In this document: positions 33,306 to 40,549 of the stretch, piece after piece
Position numbering within the stretch: position 1 is the first letter of the stretch
How the letters are laid out: the number at the start of each line of letters is the position of its first letter
Assembly: GCA_900759565.1 (NCBI GenBank)
Contig: CAAEVV010000030.1
Coordinates: forward strand, 1-55,967
Source of the DNA: an uncultured Collinsella sp.
Lineage (GTDB): Bacteria; Actinomycetota; Coriobacteriia; Coriobacteriales; Coriobacteriaceae
Reading direction: 5' to 3'
DNA: 55,967 bases
Made by a program: the position numbers and the translations under genes
The notes under the pieces: model-generated
The model's input: only the letters and a program-made list of their open reading frames with translations
Told to the model about the DNA's origin: nothing
The model's database searches: none

Positions 33306-33494
33306 CACGGCCCCCTTCGAATCGCGCAGGTCGAACCTGCATCGTATTGCATAGGAAAAGTATTGTTTTGAGTATACCCGCGCGTGCGGACAGGCGACCG
33401 AACGGTCTACAAAGTGGCGCAAAAGTGGGAGGAATGTCCGGGCAGACGGGCCCGAGATGGCGCGCCGAAATGCACACGCGCGCCGGAAGTAGGC

Positions 33495-33689
33495 GGCCGA
33501 AAAGCGTGCCCCGTTTTTTCGCAAGAGACTGGGATGCGTTTTCCGTTCGAGGCCTCAACCGGAAAAGGAAAGCGCGTCCCATTCTGACGCCGGATTCCGG
33601 TCCACACTTTCCCAAGCGGCCTCAAAGCGGAAAACGCATCCCGCTCTGAGGCCAAATTCCGGGATGCAGTTTCCGCAGGAGCCCTCGGT
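33495..33689. repeat. Cluster of GGGATGCGTTTTCCG palindromic repeats
   Basis: GGGATGCGTTTTCCG (33531-33545) and its exact complement CGGAAAACGCATCCC (33628-33642) form a 15-bp inverted pair. Degenerate relatives are GGAAAGCGCGTCCC (about 33567-33580, inverted) and GGGATGCAGTTTCCG (33661-33675). GAGGCC and CGGATTCCGG-like pieces recur between them. There is no coding potential with a ribosome site. The cluster lies between the GH5-like gene and the tRNA-Phe terminator. Confidence 0.55.
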
Positions 33690-33719
33690 AAAAGAAAAGG
33701 ACCCCTTTGCAGAGGTCCT
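33690..33719 (-). terminator. Terminator of tRNA-Phe
   Basis: The stem AGGACC/GGTCCT (with further GG/CC pairing) is followed by TTTTCTTTT on the minus strand. Confidence 0.8.
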
Positions 33720-33732
33720 AGTCAATTCAAGG

Positions 33733-33805
<73 letters not shown>

Positions 33806-33940
33806 ATTTGAGGTGTGCCTTGTTTCAAGGCTTGATTAGTATAACCAAGGACGCGCTCCGGTCAACCGAGAATTTTAAAAAAGTTTTTGAGCGCGACATC
33901 GGCCACAATCTCGCTCCTATAGAACGGCACGTCAGAAGCA

Positions 33941-34228
33941 TCAACCGGCCGCAAGAAGTTTTTCACTCAGGGCCGCACGGGCAAACTCACTTGGCGTCAT
34001 CCCCTCGGCAGCCGCCCGTCGACGAATAGCCTCCTTCATTCCCAGAGGAATCTTGACCGATAGCGTTGCCGTTCCCTCACCTGAGAGTGGAGGCCGTCCA
34101 TGCACGATTCCACCAACGGTGTGTTCGCCATCCGGAAACTCTCCGCGCTCGTACGACTCACACCACGCGTCAATCATTTCATCCGTTACAACCTGACCAC
34201 TAGCGGTCGTATATGTCTCGCCCATCAT
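33941..34228 (-). CDS. Putative antitoxin, ribbon-helix-helix/CopG-like
   Basis: A 94-95 residue protein. The C-terminal half (about 50-90: GTATLSVKIPLGMKEAIRRRAAAEGMTPSEFARAALSEKLL) has the strand-helix-helix pattern of RHH antitoxins, with a basic strand for DNA contact. Its start overlaps the upstream toxin stop in an ATGA-type arrangement; either of two adjacent ATGs (34228 or 34225) would serve, the second having better spacing to AAAGGGG. The pair is in toxin-first order. RHH antitoxins usually repress their own operon. Function is inferred from fold pattern and gene pairing. Confidence 0.8.
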   Translation of the reverse strand: MMGETYTTASGQVVTDEMIDAWCESYERGEFPDGEHTVGGIVHGRPPLSGEGTATLSVKIPLGMKEAIRRRAAAEGMTPSEFARAALSEKLLAAG

Positions 34229-34491
34229 CGACCCCTTTGCCGAGCTCGCTCGATCTCTTGCCAGAATTTCTTCTGAACCGGAGACAAGGCATGAATAATG
34301 AGCCATCCACGAATAAGTTCGACCGCAACGAGCTCCACACTCCGTCCGTCCGGAAGCCATCCAATCGCAAGCCATCTCGGCGGCTCGTCTTCCGACTCGC
34401 GGCGAATACACTCAGTAACCGCGAACCAGGCGCCAAGCACCTGTTTTTCCGTCAGGTGCTTTTTGGCGTTGGGATGGATTTCGACATCCAT
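34225..34491 (-). CDS. Putative toxin of a toxin-antitoxin pair
   Basis: An 88-residue basic protein. It begins MDVEIHPNAKKHLTEKQVLGAW, continues PRWLAIGWLPDGRSVELVAVEL and ends IHALSPVQKKFWQEIERARQRG. The alpha-beta pattern (N-terminal helix, then three strands and a helix) resembles BrnT/RelE-like toxins, but no family can be named with certainty. ATG 34491 has GGAGGAG upstream. It overlaps the RHH antitoxin gene. It follows the DUF192 gene by 58 bp, so it may have its own promoter. Being solitary beside the tRNA-Phe fits a mobile or acquired pair. Confidence 0.75.
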   Translation of the reverse strand: MDVEIHPNAKKHLTEKQVLGAWFAVTECIRRESEDEPPRWLAIGWLPDGRSVELVAVELIRGWLIIHALSPVQKKFWQEIERARQRGR

Positions 34492-34549
34492 GCATCTCCT
34501 CCTCCATCTTACCCAATTTCGTATGACGAAAGTCCACTGTCGCCAATTC

Positions 34550-34909
34550 TTAAGCCGGCACGCGTTGGAGAACAGGGGGCGAAACAATAATTGAAGGGCG
34601 CTCGAGTGCTGCCCAGGCGCCGGGGCAGGAACACATACGCCAGGGACGTACGTTTTCGTAGCACGCGAGGATGTTGCCGCTACGGTCGATAAAGGCGATG
34701 TCGATGGGATAGGCCATAAAGCAGGTGTGAACCGAGGAGCAGCGCGGAAACGCCATGACAAGCGGCAGTCCGCTGGCGGCAATCGGCCGCCGTCCCAGCA
34801 TGCCGCGCAGACGCACGGTAAACGACTCCGCCACCACAAACTCGGCCGGCGTCCAGCCCAACCTGTTGAGCGCCCGCGCGTAGGCGATATAGGACGAGAC
34901 CGCGGTCAC
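34550..34909 (-). CDS. DUF192 family protein, last gene of the Tad run
   Basis: A 119-residue protein of the DUF192 fold: ESFTVRLRGMLGRRPI, GLPLVMAFPRCSSVHTCFMAYPIDIAFIDRSGNILA. The family is found in secreted and membrane proteins of archaea and bacteria and has no agreed biochemical role. GTG 34909 overlaps the stop of the upstream TadE/F gene (GTGA) and has GGGGGTGG before it; the ATG at 34930 is an alternative. A DUF192 gene at the end of Tad loci suggests a link to pilus assembly, though this is only context. Confidence 0.75.
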   Translation of the reverse strand: MTAVSSYIAYARALNRLGWTPAEFVVAESFTVRLRGMLGRRPIAASGLPLVMAFPRCSSVHTCFMAYPIDIAFIDRSGNILACYENVRPWRMCSCPGAWAALERPSIIVSPPVLQRVPA

Positions 34910-35382
34910 ATGACCACCCCCGGACGCCATGGATCGACCGTCACCGCGCGTTCATGCGAGAGCACGGCCGGCGCCCCCAGGGAAACGCCGGCGATGCCCA
35001 GCGAACTCGGCCACGGCCCGTAGTGCATGGTGCAGGTATAGGTCCTAAACGTGCCAGAAAGAGAGAGCAGGCCACCATCCGATGACGCCGTGCCCTGCTC
35101 GCTCGAGACCTCGACCTGTAGGTCATATCCCTCCATGGCATCCTGAATCTGAGCTTGAACGGTCGCGGAAGCGTCAATGGAACTCTCGTCACCCTCCCCG
35201 CCCGGCGCCACAGCGTGCGCCAGCACGATGTCGGGCACCACGCGGTCGAAGCGCGCGGCCGCGCCGGCAAAGATCATGACGTTGTACGCGATGAGAGCCA
35301 GTACGAGCAGGACAGGCGTGACCACGGCCATCTCGACCGTCGCCTGGGCACGTTCCTCGCGCAAGCCCGTGTGAATGCCCAT
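34906..35382 (-). CDS. TadE/TadF-type minor pseudopilin
   Basis: A 158-residue protein. Its N-terminus (EERAQATVEMAVVTPVLLVLALIAYNVMIFAG) has the prepilin pattern A-Q-A-T-V-E followed by a membrane helix, with E at +5 if cleavage is after Ala. The rest is an extracytoplasmic domain. Its ATG overlaps the stop of the TadG gene as TAATG. TadE/TadF proteins are minor pilins needed for adherence fibres. It is one of four proteins in the operon sharing this cleavage pattern. Confidence 0.85.
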   Translation of the reverse strand: MGIHTGLREERAQATVEMAVVTPVLLVLALIAYNVMIFAGAAARFDRVVPDIVLAHAVAPGGEGDESSIDASATVQAQIQDAMEGYDLQVEVSSEQGTASSDGGLLSLSGTFRTYTCTMHYGPWPSSLGIAGVSLGAPAVLSHERAVTVDPWRPGVVM

Positions 35383-37547
35383 TACGACCCACCGCCAAAA
35401 GCTCCCACCAGCGTGGCAACATCGACAGTGAGCGGGATGGAGCCGCCGCCGGGCAGCGGAATCTCCGCAAGCGTGAACACCGCGCCGCTGATGGTGCGCT
35501 CGACGTGATACTCCAATGCCTCGCAAAGTGCCTTGGGGTCAGTCACGCCCAAGGGGATTTTTCGCAGGGTATCTTGAGCTTTGGAGATGCCCGCGATATC
35601 GGACCCCGGACTTTTGATGACATTGGCGGTATCGGTCAGCACCGGTTTTCGCAGACGCAAATCGCACGGTTCGAGCCCCAGCGCCGCCACGGAGGACGAA
35701 ACGGTGTCACCGAGCCAGGACGCGATGGAGCCTAACGCGCCGCTACTCCCTCCCAAGCCACCGATCAGCTCTCCCATAAGCTCGTCGGCCGCACCCTGGA
35801 TGTCTCCGTACCCCACAAGCAGGCGGCCCCAAACATCCATAACGCCGTCGAGCGCGCCGGCAACGCCGCCCGAACGCTCCTCCAGTGTCGAGAAAAACCG
35901 CGAGAGAACGTTATTCTGTGCCGTCGCGTCATCGGGCGCGAGCACTGCAGCAGAAATTGCACCACGATCGCCAAGCTCAACTGCCGTGTTAAACGAAGAG
36001 TTGAGCTCGTCGGGACTGGAGATGGCGCCCGAGACCGCAAAGGCGACCACGCCGTTGCGACCGGGCGGGGCGATGCGCGGGCGCTCACTGGAAAGTTCTT
36101 TGATGGCGGTATCGAACGCATTGCCCGCACGGTCGGCTTCGTCCTCGGTCTGACGCTCGAGTTCGAGTTCCTTGTTGCGACAGTCGACGTAGTCCTCCAG
36201 GGCGTCTTTAAACTTATCAAAGTGATACTCGAAGCCGTTTTCGATAGAGGTTGAAGGCGCCGCAACAGCACCAAGCGACGAAACGCCAAAATGGCATTTG
36301 CTGCATTTATCTTGCCCATCGTAATCGGCAACCGAAGCAAATCCGCTCGGCGTTCCTTTCTTATAGTTAGGGCAGGTCGTCCCGTAATGCAAATACGCCT
36401 TGTCATCGTTCACGCTAGCCGGCCACACCGCATCGGTATAGAGTTCCGTCGCCCGGACCTCATCAGAGTTACGCGGCAGCAGCGGAATATAGGAGGAAAC
36501 CCTGTCTCCGTTCTCGGTTATATATGCCCGATCGACCTCCGCGCTCGCATAGGTATAAAACGCCTTACGCGCCGCAGACTCCGCCTTCATCTCGACACTC
36601 GAGCCTTGGGGCTTCTCGTTTGCCAGACGCCGATGGTAGTAGTCCTTCGCGCGATCAAGGGCAACTTGGGGCTCCCACGTAACGCTCGAAGCATAATGCG
36701 GATTTTGAACACCGGAGAGATCCGTTAGGCTTTTTGCGCGCTCCCACATACACGAACAGCTGCCGACCGAACCTTTATCCGATCCACCGCAATCCGCTAG
36801 CCAGGCGCGCTCTTTGGCCTTCGCCGTCTCCTCCGAGGCCTTTTGCAGCTCCTCGGCCGCGCGCTCCAGATCTTCCGACGCATCTTTAATGGCATCGGTC
36901 GAGATTTCGGATCCTTCGAGCGCAACAAAATCCGACTCGGATGTCCTGGGCACGGCAAGCGCCGTACCGGTATAGGTCACGCCGTCGGTATCCTGCGCCG
37001 ATACTGCCTGCATGGCGCGCGCGGCAACCAGATACGGCAAGGCGGTCTCAATCTTTTGCAGGCCCTTTGCCGCGCTTTTGGCAAACTTGTTACGCGTTTT
37101 AATGATCTGGGTTCCCGTATCGATGATATCGCTGCCGACAACCTCGGCGCCCGGAATGAGAATGGCAACCAAGCCGGTGCCGATCGTGGCAAACCCCGCC
37201 AGGCCCAAACTCAAAATGCTCGCATCGACCACCGTGGCGGCTGTGTGATAGGACGACACCACGTTGGCGCCCGCCAGTGCACCGCTATCGGCCGCCACCT
37301 GGGTGTCTCCGGCGCGCGACATGCTCCATATCGCCGCGGTCGACGAAAACAGCAGCGTAAGCACCACCAGAATGACAACCGCAGAGGAGAGCGTGGTATA
37401 GGCGCCGTCTTCGATAAACAAGTCGATACCGGCACGGCCCATAAAGCCGCCCCGCTTGCGGCGAGCGCCTGGTCGATGGCGGGCCGCAAACCCTTGCGTC
37501 ACCCGCAGCAGGCAGCGCCTAATCCCATGCAGCAATCCATGAATCAT
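35382..37547 (-). CDS. TadG-like pilus assembly protein, large
   Basis: A 721-residue protein. A basic N-terminus is followed by one membrane segment (about 50-73) and the TadG hallmark QVAADSGALAGANVV. The remainder is extracytoplasmic, helical, and ends in a hydrophobic GGSIPLTVDVATLVGAFGGG. It contains two cysteine clusters, ADCGGSDKGSVGSCSCMW and HYGTTCPNYKK...DKCSKCHFG; the latter has CxxCH spacing but is probably a metal/disulfide knuckle. ATG 37547 has GGAGGGAG upstream; an internal ATG at 37445 is a weaker choice. It is much longer than typical TadG. Confidence 0.82.
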   Translation of the reverse strand: MIHGLLHGIRRCLLRVTQGFAARHRPGARRKRGGFMGRAGIDLFIEDGAYTTLSSAVVILVVLTLLFSSTAAIWSMSRAGDTQVAADSGALAGANVVSSYHTAATVVDASILSLGLAGFATIGTGLVAILIPGAEVVGSDIIDTGTQIIKTRNKFAKSAAKGLQKIETALPYLVAARAMQAVSAQDTDGVTYTGTALAVPRTSESDFVALEGSEISTDAIKDASEDLERAAEELQKASEETAKAKERAWLADCGGSDKGSVGSCSCMWERAKSLTDLSGVQNPHYASSVTWEPQVALDRAKDYYHRRLANEKPQGSSVEMKAESAARKAFYTYASAEVDRAYITENGDRVSSYIPLLPRNSDEVRATELYTDAVWPASVNDDKAYLHYGTTCPNYKKGTPSGFASVADYDGQDKCSKCHFGVSSLGAVAAPSTSIENGFEYHFDKFKDALEDYVDCRNKELELERQTEDEADRAGNAFDTAIKELSSERPRIAPPGRNGVVAFAVSGAISSPDELNSSFNTAVELGDRGAISAAVLAPDDATAQNNVLSRFFSTLEERSGGVAGALDGVMDVWGRLLVGYGDIQGAADELMGELIGGLGGSSGALGSIASWLGDTVSSSVAALGLEPCDLRLRKPVLTDTANVIKSPGSDIAGISKAQDTLRKIPLGVTDPKALCEALEYHVERTISGAVFTLAEIPLPGGGSIPLTVDVATLVGAFGGGS

Positions 37548-38031
37548 AATCTCCCTCCAGCCATTCGGGACGCGATCGATACGAGACGTCGACCTTGAGC
37601 TCGACATAGCCGCCCTCACCCGCACTGCCCATGGCCTGCACAAATGCACCGATCACGGGCAGCGGCTTAACCTCTCCGACAACAGACACGGACGAAACGC
37701 CGCCGGCACCGGCCCGCCCCAACTCGATATCCCACGACAGCGGCCCGCCGGCATGAAAAATCGAGACGTTGGGCACCGCGGCAAGTCTGCGGCGAGTGAA
37801 CTCCTTAAGGTCATCGTCGTCCTCCACCGTCGTCGTGGTCATAAGCCGCGCGGTCTCAGCGGCGGCAGACTCCATGACCGCGCGCGTATAGAGCAGGCAC
37901 ACCGGCTGCAACGCGAGCAAGATAAGCGTCAAAAACGTCGGCAGCAAAAAGGCGGCCTCGACCGTAGACTGCGCCCGATCCTCGCACGCGATATCAATAT
38001 AGAGCGATGTCCTTGGCACCCGTCGCGGCAT
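37519..38031 (-). CDS. TadE-type minor pseudopilin
   Basis: A 170-residue protein with the N-terminal CEDRAQSTVEAAFLLPTFLTLILLALQPVCLLYTRA, prepilin-like cleavage A-Q-S-T-V-E and a TadE membrane helix. The C-terminal domain is extracytoplasmic and ends WLEGDYDSWIAAWD. No start has a good ribosome site. ATG 38031 overlaps the end of the preceding pilin gene by 38 bp, and ATG 38058 or GTG 38019 are alternatives. Its 3' end overlaps the TadG gene by 29 bp. Translational coupling is likely throughout. Confidence 0.78.
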   Translation of the reverse strand: MPRRVPRTSLYIDIACEDRAQSTVEAAFLLPTFLTLILLALQPVCLLYTRAVMESAAAETARLMTTTTVEDDDDLKEFTRRRLAAVPNVSIFHAGGPLSWDIELGRAGAGGVSSVSVVGEVKPLPVIGAFVQAMGSAGEGGYVELKVDVSYRSRPEWLEGDYDSWIAAWD

Positions 38032-38212
38032 CGATAACCGACGACGGAGCGACGCCATGAGACGCCGCCCGCTCGACCAGTGCCGCCAAGCGCCCATCGG
38101 TGCCAGCGCGCCAAAGCCCCGCAATCGCCAGCACAATCGACAACAGCGCCACGGTGACGATGGCGTATTCGACGGTCGACTGAGCAGATTCCTCACACAG
38201 GACACCATGCAT
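37994..38212 (-). CDS. Small Flp-like pilin (second)
   Basis: A 72-residue protein, MHGVLCEESAQSTVEYAIVTVALLSIVLAIAGLW... The A-Q-S-T-V-E-Y motif and the hydrophobic helix match type IVb/Flp pilins, with predicted cleavage after Ala10. AGGAGGGG lies upstream of ATG 38212. Its hydrophilic tail (about 40 residues) is longer than that of the major Flp-like pilin at 38741-38974. It may be a minor pilin or an initiating subunit. Confidence 0.8.
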   Translation of the reverse strand: MHGVLCEESAQSTVEYAIVTVALLSIVLAIAGLWRAGTDGRLAALVERAASHGVAPSSVIDAATGAKDIALY

Positions 38213-38213
38213 T

Positions 38214-38777
38214 TCACGACCCCTCCTTTGACTCCGTTGTTTGCGGAACCAGACGCACGGCACGCAGGCGGCACGAGGCATCGCCGGCATCCGCGGCAAC
38301 CGTCACCATGTCGACCCAGCCTCTCCCATCGCGCACGATGGCACCCCATACGTTGCCCTTAATATCGAGATAGCCGCTCAGGGCGAGCTGGGCCGTGGGC
38401 ACCTCACGGTAGGCGCGCAACAGGTCTGCCGCCGCCTCGGTCATCGGCCGGTCCTCGGACCATGCGAGTCGAACCGCGATCGCGTTGTCTGCAGACGGCT
38501 CCGTCGCGCTGGCGGCCCGCTCGTCGAGCGCCTGCAAAAAGGTACGAGCCGTGACGGCGGCATTCTGACCGCCCATATCTCCCGCGCCTTCTGCTTGTGA
38601 CACCGCCGCCGAACCCGATCCCAAATCGGCAGTAGCGCCTGGACGCTGCTGTCGCGCAACACCCAGCCCCCAAAGCGTCACCGCTATTGCCACGAGCAAA
38701 CAGACGAGCACCAGCGGCGAACCAACAGGCCGCCTGCCTCCTACAGGCTGTTGATGCCGTCTTTGATCGCGTTCCAT
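38214..38777 (-). CDS. Anchored extracytoplasmic protein of the Tad locus
   Basis: A 187-residue protein with a basic N-terminus, one membrane segment (about 21-42) and an extracytoplasmic remainder. I do not recognise the domain. The ATG at 38777 lies inside the end of the Flp pilin gene (37-bp overlap) and lacks a canonical ribosome site. An AGGAGG sits 37 bp further on, but no good start follows it. The gene is intact, co-directional and lies between two pilin genes, which suggests a pilus-assembly role. Confidence 0.65.
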   Translation of the reverse strand: MERDQRRHQQPVGGRRPVGSPLVLVCLLVAIAVTLWGLGVARQQRPGATADLGSGSAAVSQAEGAGDMGGQNAAVTARTFLQALDERAASATEPSADNAIAVRLAWSEDRPMTEAAADLLRAYREVPTAQLALSGYLDIKGNVWGAIVRDGRGWVDMVTVAADAGDASCRLRAVRLVPQTTESKEGS

Positions 38778-38974
38778 AGTTCTTCGACTTTGCTCTTAAA
38801 CGCGACGATGGCGATAATCGCGATCACTACGAGCACACCGACCAAGATGGCGTATTCGGTAGTGCCCTGCGCGTTCTCCTCCCGCAACAGCGCCTTGGCA
38901 CGCTGGCGAGCGCGGATTGCCCGGCAAAATGCCCAGCTCCAAGCCTTGCCCGCAATGTCGGTCATCGTGTTCAT
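38741..38974 (-). CDS. flp: Flp family type IVb pilin
   Basis: A 77-residue pilin. A basic leader is followed by A-Q-G-T-T-E-Y (predicted cleavage between Ala35 and Gln36, placing Glu at +5), a membrane helix (AILVGVLVVIAIIAIVAF) and a short tail ending KDGINSL. This is the likely major fibre subunit. GGGAGG lies upstream of ATG 38974. It follows tadC by 10 bp. Confidence 0.92.
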   Translation of the reverse strand: MNTMTDIAGKAWSWAFCRAIRARQRAKALLREENAQGTTEYAILVGVLVVIAIIAIVAFKSKVEELWNAIKDGINSL

Positions 38975-38984
38975 GTATTCCTCC

Positions 38985-39626
38985 CTACATCATCCCGCCT
39001 GCTCCCAGCAGCGGGCCCAATATGGACAGAAGCAACGCCGGCAAGATGAGCGTGCCGGTGGGAATCAGCAACTTGACCGGCGCGCGCTCGATCTCGCGCT
39101 CGACTGCGGCGCGATGGGCCGCACGGATCTCGCGACTTTGAGCAGCCAGCGTCTCGGCCAGCGGGGCGCCCAGCGCAAGCGCCTGCCCCACCGTGATGGC
39201 AAAGGTCTCGAGCGCCCTCACGTCCAAATCACGCGCGGCAGCCAACAGCTCGGCCTCGCGCGTCCCCACGCCCACCTGCCACGCCATGCAAGCTCGTTCA
39301 AGACGAACGGCCAGCACCGACCGACGATTGGCACAGAAAATCTCGAGCGCCGCGTCAAACGAAAGGCCGGCAGAAAGACCCAGGCGCACCACGTCGATCA
39401 TCTCGGACACCTCACCGAGCGACACCCGCGCCGGGCCGCCCGCCCCAATCGCGCCCTTCATTCGCGCAGTCAGGGTATCAATCACCGAGTAGCCCGCAGC
39501 AATGACCAGTACCGCTTCACGCTTGCACGTCTCTGCAATCTTGCAAGCATCCGCACGCTCCAAACCTGTCGCGGCAAATACACTCAGGGCACACAGACAA
39601 GCCGCGGCCCCGACCAGGGCGCTCAT
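38985..39626 (-). CDS. tadC: TadC, pilus inner-membrane platform protein
   Basis: A 213-residue type II secretion F-domain protein with membrane segments near 5-20, 35-55 and 190-210 and the central helical GspF-like domain (EMIDVVRLGLSAGLSFDAALEIF). It pairs with TadB to form the platform on which the TadA motor acts. ATG 39626 overlaps the tadB stop (ATGA); the longer reading frame to 39764 lies within tadB and is not supported. Confidence 0.9.
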   Translation of the reverse strand: MSALVGAAACLCALSVFAATGLERADACKIAETCKREAVLVIAAGYSVIDTLTARMKGAIGAGGPARVSLGEVSEMIDVVRLGLSAGLSFDAALEIFCANRRSVLAVRLERACMAWQVGVGTREAELLAAARDLDVRALETFAITVGQALALGAPLAETLAAQSREIRAAHRAAVEREIERAPVKLLIPTGTLILPALLLSILGPLLGAGGMM

Positions 39627-40549
39627 AGCTCCACCCGCATAATGCGCCGGATAACTACCAGGGCAACGACGTTGAGGGCAAGTCCCAGTACCACGGCGCC
39701 CGCACCAGCCGGCGTCGCAAGACCGCGGCGAAAGTCTGCCGAAAGCAAAGCCAGCACCGCGCACATGCCCGCCGGCATCGCCGCGACCATGTGTGCCGAC
39801 ATACGCGCCTGTGACGTCTTAACGTCCAGACGGCGTTTGAGCTCAATGCGCTCACCCACCATGCTCGACGCCTCGGACAGCAAGCCGGCAAGCGGAGCCC
39901 CGGTACGCTGCGATACTTTGAGCGCCAAGGTGACAAGCGAAAGGCCGGGAGCATCGATGCGAACGAGTAGGTCATCGAGTGCGTCGGTCGCCGAGATACC
40001 GCAATCGATTGCCGCCGCCACCCGCAAAAACTCGGTATGCACCGGCTCTTGCGCATGGGCGCCCACAAAGCGCATGCCCTGTGCCAGCGAATGCCCCGAG
40101 GCAAGCGACATGGATAACGCTGTGAATGCCTCGGGCATGGCCTCTTCTACATCATGCTGTTCGCGTCGGCGATCGAAGGTGTCACGCGCGGCGCCCACGC
40201 CAAACGGCGCCACCAGCCCCAAGACAAAGCCGATGGGCGACAACGACGTAACGGCCAGCAAAACGCTGCAGATACCGCTCGACAGCAGCAGAAATGCCAG
40301 ACGAGCCGCGTTATCCTCAATAGCAAGCCCAAGGCGATCTGCGGGGATCAGCGACGCCCACGAGCGGGCAATCTTTGTCAGCAGGTCGTTTTCCGCCAAC
40401 TCACGGGGCAGTTTCTCCGCCATCGATTCGAGCGTCTGGCGCGCCAGCTCCGCCGGCGGCATCCGCGGCACACGAGGCTCTGCCCCACACGCCGTCGCGA
40501 CAGAAAGCCCCGCCAAACCCCCTACGACGAGGGGCATAGCGATCTCCAT
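39623..40549 (-). CDS. tadB: TadB, pilus inner-membrane platform protein
   Basis: A 308-residue protein. An N-terminal membrane segment is followed by a cytoplasmic stretch, a membrane pair near 90-130, a GspF-type helical domain (EAMPEAFTALSMSLASGHSLAQGMRF) and a C-terminal membrane pair. ATG 40549 has AGGAGG seven bases upstream. The start overlaps the TadA gene by 28 bp and the stop overlaps tadC, consistent with one operon. Confidence 0.9.
   Translation of the reverse strand: MEIAMPLVVGGLAGLSVATACGAEPRVPRMPPAELARQTLESMAEKLPRELAENDLLTKIARSWASLIPADRLGLAIEDNAARLAFLLLSSGICSVLLAVTSLSPIGFVLGLVAPFGVGAARDTFDRRREQHDVEEAMPEAFTALSMSLASGHSLAQGMRFVGAHAQEPVHTEFLRVAAAIDCGISATDALDDLLVRIDAPGLSLVTLALKVSQRTGAPLAGLLSEASSMVGERIELKRRLDVKTSQARMSAHMVAAMPAGMCAVLALLSADFRRGLATPAGAGAVVLGLALNVVALVVIRRIMRVEL

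Noticed and set aside
33306..33524. N-terminal extension of the GH5-like gene
   Set aside because: Runs into the palindromic repeats; composition is unlike the rest of the protein and the ATG at 33305 fits the family start.
34225..34839. Longer version of the toxin reading frame
   Set aside because: The extra 116 codons overlap the DUF192 gene and lack a ribosome site; ATG 34491 has a good one.
36270..36310. Cytochrome c heme site in the TadG-like protein (CxxCH)
   Set aside because: A single motif in a cysteine knuckle context with no cytochrome assembly genes nearby; a metal or disulfide role is simpler.
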